A stretch of 64,000 bases of DNA from the NCBI GenBank assembly GCA_009760855.2, contig WPIO01000155.1, forward strand, positions 735,501 through 799,500, in the 5' to 3' direction. The stretch is from Cristatella mucedo. Lineage: Eukaryota > Bryozoa > Phylactolaemata > Cristatellidae. The stretch's first letter is position 1, and each line of letters begins with the position of its first letter. The position numbers and the translations under genes are program-made. Below the pieces are notes generated by a model. It worked only from the letters and a program-made list of their open reading frames with translations, did not search any database and had not been told where the DNA came from. This document shows positions 1 through 10,129 of this stretch, piece after piece.

Positions 1-763
1 CTTATTTACTTGGCAGAAACATGTTTACATTGGTAATTTTACATCGTATCACAAACTGGAAGTGACTGTCGTTCGGCAAGTAGATGAACATTAGGGATAA
101 TGTATTGAGAATTTACTGCTGCCGGGGCTGCAGTGACTAAGGAGTCCATTATCACGGCACCTCATGAATCCTGGGACAGCTGACCCAGTTCCTGTAGCAG
201 CCATAACGCACGAGGCGACGGCCACGAGTGGTCCTTTGTTCGGCGGCCGGTCAGCATGGTGACTTGGATGGAACTAGCGCCGCCATTTACTGGAAGCCAG
301 TCTGAAATGTTGATTCATTTCTATTCAATGAAATTTATGTGATTTCAAGTTCTCATTTATGTCGTTAATAGTTAAATATTTGTATTGGCGAATGCCGGTG
401 AGCCGCCCGGCTGTAGCTTAGATTGACTGCCTGTGGTATGAGACCTATCGGGGATATGATCTGCTTAGGCTGTATAAGGATCTTGTTAGATTGAGCTATT
501 CCTAAGATCCATATTTATCTATTTATTGAATTGTTCGTGCGATGATAGCGTTTCCTAGTGCTGCCTCTTGGTTGTAGCTTGGGAGTTCTCAAGTTTATCT
601 GCAAACGACAGTCCAATGCCTGCTGTCATTTATGTCATATCTCCTAAAATAATGATCCGATCACCTTAAAACTTTGGAATGTATGATTGATTGTAGTTAC
701 ATACCATTCCAGCCTTCTCGCGTGCATATTGGACCTCGGTAGATAGGCTTATGCTGATCAAAA
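1..763. other. Gene-free stretch at left edge
   Basis: I see no exon with convincing protein similarity and no clear repeat here. The short open frames in this part have no recognisable content. Confidence 0.5.
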
Positions 764-932
764 CTGGCTGTAAGGTGGTTGCTTTCACGACCTCGGTACC
801 GAGGTCGTGGGTTCGATTCCTGCAGGGGGCGACTCTTTATTGCCACTGCAAGTGGTGGTGATAGCATTTAAGGCTCTTCTGTCGCTATACAAAAAGAGGC
901 TGTTTAACCAGCTAGGATTTATTTATTTGTGT
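764..932 (+). mobile_element. SINE-A copy (tRNA-derived SINE)
   Basis: A tRNA-like head carries a B box (GGTTCGATTCC near 812-822). It is followed by the family body (CACTGCAAGTGGTGGTGATA), the CTCTTCTGTCGCTATAC segment, the AAAGAGGCTGTTTAA tail and a TTTATTTATTT end. The same order of blocks recurs in at least eight other copies in the window, which is how the family was defined. The 5' part of the head is slightly shortened. Confidence 0.85.
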
Positions 933-2374
933 TTGTCATGCTAAGCCTTTGTCATCCTTTCACTCACATGTCGTAAAAATATCACAGGTAGGCTTACAGT
1001 GACCCAATCAACATGAAATTCGAAATACATGCTCGTAAGTATGTGTTTCCATGTTGTATGGCGACAAATATAGTAACAATCTTGTTTTTCGTCACCTACA
1101 TGCTTTGGCAGCTTAAGTTGGCTTCTCTGAGTGTAGTCCCAGCAGTGGTACTTGGTACCTCATCAATTGTACAGCTTGGTCGATACTGGGCCGATCTGTG
1201 TGAAATTTGGAATATAGGTGGGGCTCACCTGTCTCCACGTCCCCCCTTGTGCATCTGCGCATGATGGGTGTGTATGCATACGATGTGCCTGTCACAAAAT
1301 GTCCCTGGGCTGTGGTCGTGATGACAGTCAACAGTTTGAGATAATGAATTTTTTTTATATTTTTTTGTGGTAGGTTTTAGCGTGGAGTCGAGCGTCTTGC
1401 ATCTTCTGAGCGGTTTGCCATAATTCTACAATGACTGGTAGCAAATCTGGGTGATTTGATGGTAAAGCCGTGTATGGCTGAGCTGCAGTGCTATGCGTGA
1501 CCTTGGACTTTTACAGGTCATCAGAAGGTCAATACGGCAGCTATATGACATCAAACGATAGCTTATGTTACCAGTGTTCTTTGTGCCAATTTTCATGCCA
1601 TTAATTTTATTGGTCTTTGTACGATATTAATAAATGTGCTTTGGGGGGACAACTCTTAGCACTATTAGCGGCCATTTTAGGGGTTATAACTCACACTACT
1701 GGCCACCCTAGAAAAATAGTCCGTGCCACGCCCCTCCAGCTAACCTCTGTAAATTTTAAATGTACGGGAAGGAGTAGGAGAGTCCCATAAAAGTAAGCGG
1801 CTGATGCTGTACTTACGTTGCAACCTCCGACATGTATACCACAACTCCGTTAGTACAGATATGAGATAAGTGTCAATTCAAAAACAGCAGTGATACTTTA
1901 CTAATTTGCATATGTAGCTACAACATGTACTCTTAGTAGTTACTAAACCTAACCAATTGCAAAAATAGAGACTAAACACTGAATTGTGCATTGAATAAGA
2001 AAAGGTGATGAGCAGGTTATTGACAATCGCCATTAATCAGGTATGTTGATGCTGTGGAGATTACCTATAAGAGGAACAGGGAAATAGGAAATATGAAGAG
2101 CCACGGTCTGCCGGCATGAGTAGCGTGTGGACGGCAGGCAAGACACAGGCAATCACCTTAACGCCTGGGCTTGAGGATGAGGTCATATTCCAGCTATCAT
2201 ACGCTGCACTCCTAAATTCACTCCTGGTGCACAGGCTTTAGCCCTGATCAGCTTCAGTAGCAGGATAGACAAAACGAGAGCACACAGACAAACTACACTG
2301 CAGGTCTAAAAGATAAAGATCAGATAGTCTAACTGACTAATTCATGCAGCTTCAAGAGACCCTGGGCACCCAGC
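933..2374. other. Gene-free stretch
   Basis: Only short, unrecognisable open frames on both strands. No repeat or exon that I can support. Confidence 0.5.
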
Positions 2375-2480
2375 ACCTGCAGTGATTCCTTTGCAGCAAA
2401 TGTTAAGTACATAGAAAAAGATTTCAAGTTCTCTGAGGGCTACGTGATGTATCTTTTTATTATTACTCGTAATAAAAGAT
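2375..2480 (+). mobile_element. LINE-A 3' tail fragment
   Basis: The sequence around 2380-2450 is a diverged copy of the LINE-A 3' end: CCTTTGCAGCAAATG, a shortened AAGTxC/AGAAAAAG segment, and TTCTCTGAGGGC. It ends in an ATT-rich end. No coding part is left. Confidence 0.65.
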
Positions 2481-2560
2481 CGTGTCCTGCATGACACGAA
2501 CCCGCGACCGGGATTGTGCAGAGCGAGCACCTGAGAGCCCCTGAGGGCTAAGACACGTGA
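2478..2560 (-). mobile_element. SINE head fragment (tRNA-like)
   Basis: On the minus strand a B-box-like segment (CGCGGGTTCGTGTC) sits in a tRNA-like context that resembles the SINE-A head. The body and tail of the SINE are missing, and it abuts the LINE-A tail. Confidence 0.5.
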
Positions 2561-2842
2561 CTGGCGGTGTCTAAGCATCGTACCGATCGACTACACTGGC
2601 TGGCAATACTGGCAGCACATGGGCAAACTTGGGAAAGAAAACAATGTGTAAGCCTGACGACCAGTAGGCACGGGGCAACTCTTACAGAGTCAACTTGGGA
2701 ACTGGCGGTGTCTAAGCATCGTACCGATCGACTACACTGGCTGGCAATACTGGCAGCACATGGGCAAACTTGGGAAAGAAAACAATGTGTAAGCCTGACG
2801 ACCAGTAGGCACGGGGCAACTCTTACAGAGTCAACTTGGGGG
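2561..2842. repeat. Perfect 141-bp tandem duplication
   Basis: The unit starting CTGGCGGTGTCTAAGC at 2561 recurs at 2702 without a mismatch that I can find. The period is 141 bp, a multiple of three, so one reading frame stays open across both copies. That frame has no recognisable protein content. Confidence 0.9.
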
Positions 2843-3484
2843 ACTCAAGGGCAAGCACTGCCCGGCAAGGGCCGGCGGCACTGCAGCTACGAGCCGCGTG
2901 CGAATCCCTAAGCCAGCAAATCAGGCCGAGAGTGCCGGAAAAGGCAAGCTGCCATGCAAGTGTTGCAGCAGCAGCGCCGGCTCTCCATTCAGCAAGCAGC
3001 AGCAGAGAAGTCCCTGCTGCTGCTGCTCGCAGCCACGGCTTGCAGCTGCTGCAGGAGGAGGATCTAAATAAGTGGGTCAGGCAGCAGGGGGCGGGAGATC
3101 GTGGAGCAAAAGAAGAAGCATGAAAAGAGCTCTCAACTCTCTGCTTCGTTGTCCTGCACCGTTGGCTGCTGCAACCAAGTACCTGCCACGTGTGCTTGTA
3201 AGGCTGGGGGGTTGGAGGAGGGAGGCTAGCAGCTGGCATAGGAGTGGCCCCCAACACGTGTGAGTGGCCTGTGTGGCCGATGAGCCTGCTGCGGTGTGGA
3301 GGCAGGCAGCCAGCCGAGCATGACAAGCCTGCTGAATGAATGGCTGCAGCGCCGACAGGAGGGCGGTAAGCCACGTACAGGCAGTTGTTAATGAGAGGGC
3401 TGCTGCCTGCTGTGTGCAGGCAGCAAGCCAGGCCAGGCCAGAGCAGCCGTACAATGATGCCCTGCCTGCAAAGCTCAGCTTTCA

Positions 3485-3510
3485 GGCTCTCTCTCTCTCT
3501 CTCTCTCTGC
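3485..3510. repeat. (CT)n microsatellite
   Basis: A short uninterrupted CT run of about twelve dinucleotides. Confidence 0.85.
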
Positions 3511-3562
3511 CCAAGCCTGCAGCACAGCTGCAAAACCTTGGATGCACGAGGTGCTGGATGCC

Positions 3563-3882
3563 CGGATGCTGCTGGGGGGATGCTGCTGGGGGGATGCTGC
3601 TGGGGGCTGCTGCTGGGGGCTGCTGCTGGGGGCTGCTGCTGGGGGCTGCTGCTGGGGGCTGCTGCTGGGGGGATGCTGCTGGGGGGGATGCTGCTGGGGG
3701 GATGCTGCTGGGGGCTGCTGCTGGGGGCTGCTGCTGGGGGCTGCTGCTGGGGGCTGCTGCTGGGGGCTGCTGCTGGGGGCTGCTGCTGGGGGCTGCTGCT
3801 GGGGGCTGCTGCTGGGGGCTGCTGCTGGGGGCTGCTGCTGGGGGCTGCTGCTGGGGGCTGCTGCTGGGGGCTGCTGCTGCCT
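3563..3882. repeat. 12-bp GC-rich minisatellite with G5 runs
   Basis: About 25 tandem units of GGGGGCTGCTGCT type with a 12-bp period. Some units are replaced by GGGGGGATGCTGCT. Because the period is a multiple of three, all frames stay open and give long spurious proteins rich in Gly-Cys-Trp on the plus strand or Pro-Gln-Ser-Ala on the minus strand. The regular G runs on the plus strand could form G-quadruplexes. Confidence 0.9.
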
Positions 3883-3889
3883 GCGAGGC

Positions 3890-5060
3890 CCCTGCAGCTG
3901 CCAGATCACTCAACCAGTGGCCAGTGACCAATGGCCATCGACAGTGGCAGGAAAACCAAGTGCAACGACTTCTCGTTCTGGTCTAACGCCGTTGATTTGC
4001 AGAGCTCTTGACACTCGCCAAGAACTACACGAGAAGCAAGTCAGAAGAGATCGTCTAGTGGAATTGCTAGACCCCCCCCCTGCTGGAAGCCCCTCTCATT
4101 CCAGCCTTCCTTTAGAGACCGAAGCCCGGTTCAAGCTGTAAGCAGACAGCCCGGTCTCTCAAGTTATCTTTTCAAGTCGCTGCATCTTGGGATCTCACCC
4201 TCGTGGTAAGCAGCCGAGGGAGAGCAGAGCTACCGAGCAACTTGGCGCTGTCACAGCCCTTCTTTGTCAGCTCTACACTGCATTACACACTGCTACACTG
4301 CATTGCACACTGCTTGGCTGACACTGGGGCATCTGTCTGCTCACGTGGCACCAATTTCCTATTTCCGATTGCTGCTGCTGCTGCTGTCAATTGACACTAT
4401 GCAGAGCAAGCTGCACCTGCAAGACTGGTCGAAGCTAGGCCATGAGAGCTGCTGCCACTTGGGCGAGGAGGCGGAGGCAACAGCAGCAGGAAAGCCACAC
4501 ACGACCATGCTGTACAAGCTGGGCCAGTCGGCAGCCACTGTTCTAAGAGGAAGCAGTGATGAGGAGGCCAGAGCCTAACCTCACCGTGCCAGGGGCAGAC
4601 AACTGTGTACAAACTGCCTGATAGGCTCCAAGCCAGGGGGTTTTCCTAGTCTTATCATGCAGAAGCAGGAAGCCACGGTTATTCTAAAATCTGCACACTG
4701 TCAACTCAGGTCGCTTGCGCGCCCCATCCTATTGAGGACTATTTATGGTTATTATAATGAAAAAATTCCAGCAGCAAAACTCTCTTCTTTCTCTGCTGCA
4801 CCAGCTACCAGTGTAATGCAATAGCCCATCCACATACTGACAGGAGTGTGCCTGCAGCAGCATCGTGAGGAGTCGCCACAGTGGTGGCAGCAGCAGCAGG
4901 TGGATCGCACAGCGAATGGTGCTGCTGTGAAGGCGTCAGCAGCGGAAAGTAGACAAACCACGAAATCCGCCTGAGTGCGACCCTCTAGCACCTATCGACA
5001 ATGGCCAGCAGACCTGGGCATGAGACACAGTGCGTGCTTCAGACAGACAGGGTGGGGTGG
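3890..5060. other. Gene-free stretch with CTG/CAG-rich patches
   Basis: Scattered CTG/CAG triplets (for example 4370-4386 and 4886-4900) keep several frames open, but none has recognisable protein content. No exon is supported here. Confidence 0.45.
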
Positions 5061-5068
5061 GGGCTCAC

Positions 5069-5236
5069 CGATATGTTTATGCTAAGGCATTCGTCAAGCA
5101 GCGACTTGACATCGAGGCTGAGCCTCGAGGCCTTGGTCAGGGTAGCGGCCGCGTCAGCCTGGCGCACCTCCAAGCACCGTTCGTCCAACTCGGAGAGCTC
5201 TGCCTGCAGGCTGTCCAGTGTGACGAACTGCTTCAC
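5069..5236 (-). CDS. Orphan internal exon, coiled-coil-like (possibly Kintoun exon 2)
   Basis: A 168-bp segment (56 codons exactly) is bounded on the minus strand by a good 3' splice site (TTGTTGTAG before GTGAAGCAG) and a good 5' splice site (ATATCG before GTGAGC). Both ends are phase 0. The predicted peptide begins VKQFVTLDSLQAELSELDER and is acidic, leucine-spaced and probably helical. It keeps heptad-like spacing over its first 45 residues. I do not recognise the family. The exon lies about 1.6 kb downstream of the Kintoun exon on the same strand, and the phases are compatible, so it could be the next Kintoun exon. However, known Kintoun C-termini do not contain an obvious counterpart. 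It may instead belong to a separate gene that continues to the left. Confidence is moderate that it is an exon and low for its identity. Confidence 0.5.
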
Positions 5237-5556
5237 CTACAACAAGTGAAAAATACGATAAAATAAGAAGGCAATGTATTGTAAAAGAAAGCTGGTCCAT
5301 CGCTTCAGTGAACTTCCCCCAGCGGGCACGTGAGGTACGTTGAGGATAAAAATGAACGCTGTGGCACCAAATGCTGGTCGCATGCTACCCACGCCTTAAG
5401 CGGCAGTTGCTCGCGAGCTTATCCCATAGCAGACCTCCTACAAGACCCAATGGGGGAGGGAGGGGAGGGGAGGGGCAAGCACAGCAAGCTCGGCTTAGCA
5501 TTGGGGGCTAGAGCAGCAGTCACGGCCTACGCCTACGTCTACGTCATGGCCTGTGC

Positions 5557-6142
5557 CTAATAATAATAATAATAATAATGATAATAATACATTTGGCATA
5601 GCACCCTCAGAGAACTCAGACTTTTTCTAGGCACTTTACATTTGCTGCAAAGGAAGCACGATCGAATGGTTAGTGGTAGAATGCTCAATGACAACAAGCA
5701 TAACATAGTTAGGGGGGTGACATGCGCAGGGTCAGCATGCAAATATGCTTGCTGGCAGCCTGCACAGAGTCGGCAGGCATAAGCATATAACTGATGAATC
5801 ACATGGACCCACTAAATGCTGTGATAAATAGATGCCTGTTTAGTTTTTTTTCTAAATGTGCTCCTTGATTGGGAGCCAGGTGCAGGTCGGCGAGAAGTGG
5901 TGTGATGTGGCAACTGAGAAGCTCACGACAGACAAACCTAGCTGCCGAGTTTTGCACCGGCTGTAAGGACCTGTTTGCACATGCCATTAGGCCAGCAAGC
6001 AATGAGCTACAAAAGTCAAGACAGGATGTCATTGATGTATGGACCGATCTAGATGTGGTATCCCTGTCTAAACAAACCCGAATGTTAGCAATGTTATGAA
6101 GCTGAAAGTAGGCACACGTGACTGGAGAGCTGATACTGAGTC
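5557..6142 (-). mobile_element. LINE-A copy, internally deleted
   Basis: Read on the minus strand, this 5'-truncated copy carries part of the RT C-terminal region (YFQLHNIANIRVCLDRDTTS, then LDFCSSLLAG). It then jumps from the CHITPLLADLHLAPNQ part directly to KLNRHLFITAFSGSM, so roughly 100 codons are deleted. The 3' UTR follows, and the tail is (ATT)n, seen as TAATAATAA at 5559-5590. It sits between the Kintoun exon and the orphan exon. Confidence 0.85.
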
Positions 6143-6327
6143 TTCGCCTGTGCCTCAGGGCGTCACAACGCACTAACTAGGACACGGTGGGTCCGACTTG
6201 CAGAGCTCAGAACCATCATCAGTCTGCTCGGTCGAGCTCGAGCGAGTAATTTGCGTGCAACTTTGGGAGTAAGGTGCACGTCCACCTATGAAGATCACAA
6301 AGCAATTGACACTGAGCAGGAGCTGCG

Positions 6328-6355
6328 ACTACTACTGCTGCCGCTGCTGCTGCTG

Positions 6356-6392
<37 letters not shown>
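6328..6392. repeat. Compound (CTG)/(CTA)n microsatellite
   Basis: GCTGCTGCTGCTACTACTAC and similar triplets run for about 65 bp. Confidence 0.85.
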
Positions 6393-6839
6393 GCTGACGA
6401 GTTTTCTACGGTGCATCTAAAGACTAAGCGGCTTTCGGTAGGCATAGAGGTAGCCAAAGAACATGGAGTCCATTGAGGATGAGAAGTAAGAAGCCTAGAA
6501 GCCACGTGGAGGGCAATCAGGCCCAGACAGGAATCAGGCCCAGACAGGAGAGACAATCTTGGAATGGGAAAATAAAAGGAGCAGCTTATACTCGGGGAGT
6601 CAGCGGCAGGCACAAGGCGGCTGAAAATATACTTCCACTGTAAAGCTAGATATCAACGCATCGTCATCAATGAAATGAAGAACGCCTGCACATCACTTGT
6701 CAGGACAAGGACATCCTTATCAAGCCCGGTGGCGGCAGCAGCGGCAGACACAAGACGGCAGACACAAGACGTACGACCCGACGGCAGCGCGCGACCGTCG
6801 ACAAGCTACGGTGTGGCGGCGGAGTCGGCACACACTTAC

Positions 6840-9035
6840 TTCGGCTGCCTCCTCCGGGCTGCTCCCACACCAGAACCGCTGCCAGCTGCCTCGGCAGCCG
6901 CTCGCCTTGTGAAACACGAGCACGGCGTTGCGAGCCGACACGTCCACGTCCACCAGGTCTCGCTCGAGCAGGCAGCCGACAGGGAAGCGAGCGGCTAGGC
7001 GGTAGTGCATGGGGAAGTGACCCGAGCCGATGCTCCGGAAAGTGGCCGCGAAGTTGCTGCCGCCGCCGCCGATGCCGCCATTATGAGTGGCACCTGCGGC
7101 AGCAGCGCTGCCTGCAACAGCTGAGCTTTCGGGCGCCAGAGAAGGGGCAGCAGCAGCAGCAGCATTGGCAGCCGTAGCAGACGGCTCGGGGCCGAAAGCG
7201 ATCCGAAAGCTGTCGCGCTTGATGTTCGGCACGTTAATCACGAAAGTGACTGTAGAATCCTCCTGATCGTAGGTAAACTGTGGCGCAACGCACTTGACAG
7301 ACGTCGCGCCAGCACCGGCGGCGGCGAGAGCGCCAGCCGACGACGTGGCAGTGAAGCCATTATGAGCAGCCTCATAGTCGGCCGAAAGTGGCTGGCCAGC
7401 AGCGCAAGCAGAAGCTCCTCCACCGAGCTGCTCTGACGTCAGAGTGACGACAGCGCCATCGACATTGCCATCGTGCGGAGCCGGAGCAGCAGCACCGGCT
7501 GCGTCGTCGAGCTGCTGCGACCGATCCTGGCCGGAGCCTCCTGCTGCTGCACCCAAAGGTGCACTCTTGCCGCATTCGGCAGCTCCGTGCTGCGGCGGCG
7601 GCAGAGTCTCGCCTTGCAGCAAAGTCCCGCCAGAAGCCCGGTCGGAAGCAGCGTGGCGGCAGCTCGCTTCCACACCAGCCGAGGCTACCTGCCCACTCGG
7701 TGGCGCTGCGACCGAGCTCGATTCGTCAGACTGCTGCTGCTGCTTGTCGCTGCCGCGCAGCGCCGCCGAAGCGCCAGCGTCAACGAGCGGCGCGGCGCCG
7801 CCGTCATCGCCGCCGCCGTCATCGCTGCCGCCGTCATCGCTGCCGCCGCCACCATCGTGCGCCGCAGCAACGGCGGCGGGCGACTTTCGCGGTGCCAGCA
7901 GCGGCAGCGTCACGACGAGGCACTTGCGGCGTCGATCGAACTTGGCACTGCCGGCCGCCTCGTCCACGGCGTAGGGCAGCGGCAGGTCGAGCTTGTAGCG
8001 AGCCGTCGGCGCGTCACTGCGCAGCGACAGGCGTCGCTCGAGCACGTCCAGCGCGACGCCGGCCGCCGAGCTGAGAAGCGGCAGGCTCACCTCGACGACA
8101 AGCGCCCTCGGCCGATTGCCGCCGACGGCTGCACTTGCCGAGTCCAGATTGCAGGCGAAGTCCGAAATGTCGGCTTGATACTGATTCACGACGGTGTACT
8201 TGGGCACGGCATACTCGGCGGCGGCGGCAGCAGCAGCGGCAGCGCGAGCCGGCTGCGGCAGCGATGCGGTCGCCGCCGGCGACTGCTGCTGCTGCCGAGG
8301 CCGAGGCGCCGTCGTCGGAGCTGTGGCAGCGGAGACGTCGTCGTACGGATAGGGCAGGCGAGAGAGCGGGTCGTCGTCGCCGCCGCCGCCGCTCTCGGTC
8401 CTCGCAGCAGGCGACGGTGCGGAGGTCTCTTTGCGCTTGCGAACGACGGTGGCCGTCGGCTTGCCCTTGAACTTGAGCTTCTTCATCGTCTTCACGTTGC
8501 TGCGGTCGAGCCGCACGCCGAACTGCGCCTCGACGCCGTCGAGCGCCGTCGAGTCGATGGCGCGCCTGAATGCGGCGTTCGACAGCGCCATGCGAATCGT
8601 GTCCGGATGGAATACGACGTCGAACACGGCGCACTTCGCGCCCGACTTGTCGCGGTCCTCCTTCGGCGGAGCGAAGCTGTGCGGAATGTTCCAGAGCATT
8701 CCTCCGCGGGCGCCGCCGGCGGCGGCGGCGCGATCGAACGACGCCCGTTCGATCGCGTCGTTCTGGGCGATGTTTATGAAAGCCTTTTTCGTGCCGTCGG
8801 CGCACGTGCGCAGCACGTAGCCCGGATGCGGGTGGATGAATTTGACGTCCACGCCGCGCTCTCTCTCCAGCTCAGCGATGTCAGCCTCGTATTTCTTTCT
8901 GTTCTCGGGATTCGAGATCTCCTCGGCATACTCCGCGAAGAGCTTTCGAAACTCTTCTTTTTTAAACGCTTCTGACAGTCTTTCAATTTCGTCCTTCGTC
9001 ATGTCGAACTTCTCTTCAGCAGGCTTGCGGGCCAT
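6840..9035 (-). CDS. DNAAF2: Kintoun / DNAAF2, first coding exon
   Basis: Kintoun is a cytoplasmic co-chaperone that works with HSP90/HSP70 to pre-assemble axonemal dynein arms for motile cilia. The frame opens at the ATG at 9035 (MARKPAEEKF). It shows the family's N-terminal signature, including EEFRKLFAEYAEEISNPENR and ELERERGVDVKFIHPHPGYV. The PIH1 domain covers roughly residues 20-200 and ends near VEAQFGVRLDRSNVKTMK. A second conserved block near residues 280-380 (RYKLDLPLPYAVDEAAGSAK, then LVVTLPLL) is the CS-like part that follows PIH1. A long Ala/Ser/Gly-rich linker with a DDGG repeat separates it from a C-terminal segment (QFTYDQEDSTVTFVINVPNI) and from NAVLVFHKAS...GSWQRFWCG, as in vertebrate Kintoun. 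The exon ends at GCAGCCGAA before GTAAGTGTG, so residues read beyond 6840 are intron. Later exons were not assigned with confidence. GC content is high throughout. Confidence 0.93.
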
Positions 9036-9123
9036 GTCGGCGTCGTGAAGCCGTTACCTGCACAGTAACCCAGGAAGTAGCGAGCTGCCGTAGGGACCGC
9101 AGCCAGGGCCGTGGCGCGACGCT

Positions 9124-9128
9124 ATTGG
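9124..9128 (-). promoter_or_regulatory. CCAAT box upstream of Kintoun
   Basis: ATTGG on the plus strand reads CCAAT on the gene strand, about 90 bp upstream of the Kintoun ATG. The distance suits a promoter element, but the transcription start was not seen. Confidence 0.4.
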
Positions 9129-9180
9129 CTAATCGCCCCGAGTCTCGATGGCGGCCGCTGGAGCGGAAAATCCCATGGAT

Positions 9181-9193
9181 ATCGTTCGGCAAC
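9181..9193 (-). promoter_or_regulatory. X-box-like RFX site upstream of Kintoun
   Basis: On the gene strand this reads GTTGCCGAACGAT, which matches the X-box pattern RYYNYY-N-RRNRAC at all but the last position. It lies about 150 bp upstream of the start codon. RFX factors are known to drive ciliary genes through such sites, so its position is suggestive. A 13-bp degenerate match can also arise by chance. Confidence 0.3.
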
Positions 9194-9299
9194 GTAGCGA
9201 GCGACCTTGCAAACGTGTAATCCTCTTAGTACGATACCGCCGAATCGGCACTGCAAGTGATAGACGCGCAGAGCGTCGGCTGGACAGACCGCGGCTCGC

Positions 9300-10125
9300 G
9301 CGCACTCCGTCCTGCCGCTGACGAACGCCTGGAAGCGATTCAGTATTCGGTCAGTTCTTCATTCCCATTCGCCGAAACTGTTGTATATTTTTGCAGACGG
9401 TGCAAATATACGCATCGCCGTCAAAGACAGCGGCCGAAACTGGGAACTTGGCGGGTTAGCAGCGCCCGGGAAGTAACCACTGAAAACGGACTGAAACCGC
9501 GCCCCGCGCCGGCCCGGGAAAACCCACGGTCGTAATAATTTCCGACTCATCGTCGGCGTGTAAACGCGCTGCTGCTCTTGCCGCGGGATGCAGGAAACCG
9601 CCTCTTTGTGTGCGGCAGCACTTAGCCTGCGAGTGCTGTTACCGCACTCGTAATGTAATGCGATGGGCGGGCAGGTAGGCAGGCAGACAAGCCGGCCGGC
9701 GAACACGCCGCCCCGTTATTGTGTAAAACCCTGCCGAGCGCAGTGCCAAGTTTCAGTGCATAGTGCGGTGCTGGAACCTTCTTTCCTAAACCATTTCCGG
9801 CGCCTCGATCGTTCACTGCCACGTGATCTCCCCCCACTCCAACGAGAGTACGAGATCTTAATGGTCCTCTGATGACCGCGAAGCGCCGAAAATACTACTC
9901 GACGCAAACAAGGGACCGCCACCACGCTGGGTGTGGTCGGGTACCAGTGGCTGGGTACGCTATTTTATTGAACTTTTTCTGAAACCAGAAGGTCATTCCG
10001 CGATGCTAGGCACTTCTGCGACGCGGCGGAAATGCTTATTCCCGAGTGTGGTTTCGCTAGCGTTCATGGATCGGCGATTGGCTCCTGCCAGTCGACGCTG
10101 CTGCAGGTGAAGTAGTTAGTCCTGT
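9300..10125. other. Gene-free stretch
   Basis: GC-rich to about 9,900, probably including the Kintoun promoter and 5' UTR near its left end. No exon or repeat is recognisable in the rest. Confidence 0.4.
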
Positions 10126-10129
10126 TTCT

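Noticed and set aside
3336-4141. Gly-Cys-Trp-rich and Pro-Gln-rich frames
   Set aside because: Artefacts of the 12-bp minisatellite.
7473-8975. 500-codon open frame opposite Kintoun
   Set aside because: Antisense shadow of a GC-rich coding exon. Arg-rich with no recognised domain, whereas the minus-strand frame has clear PIH1 similarity.
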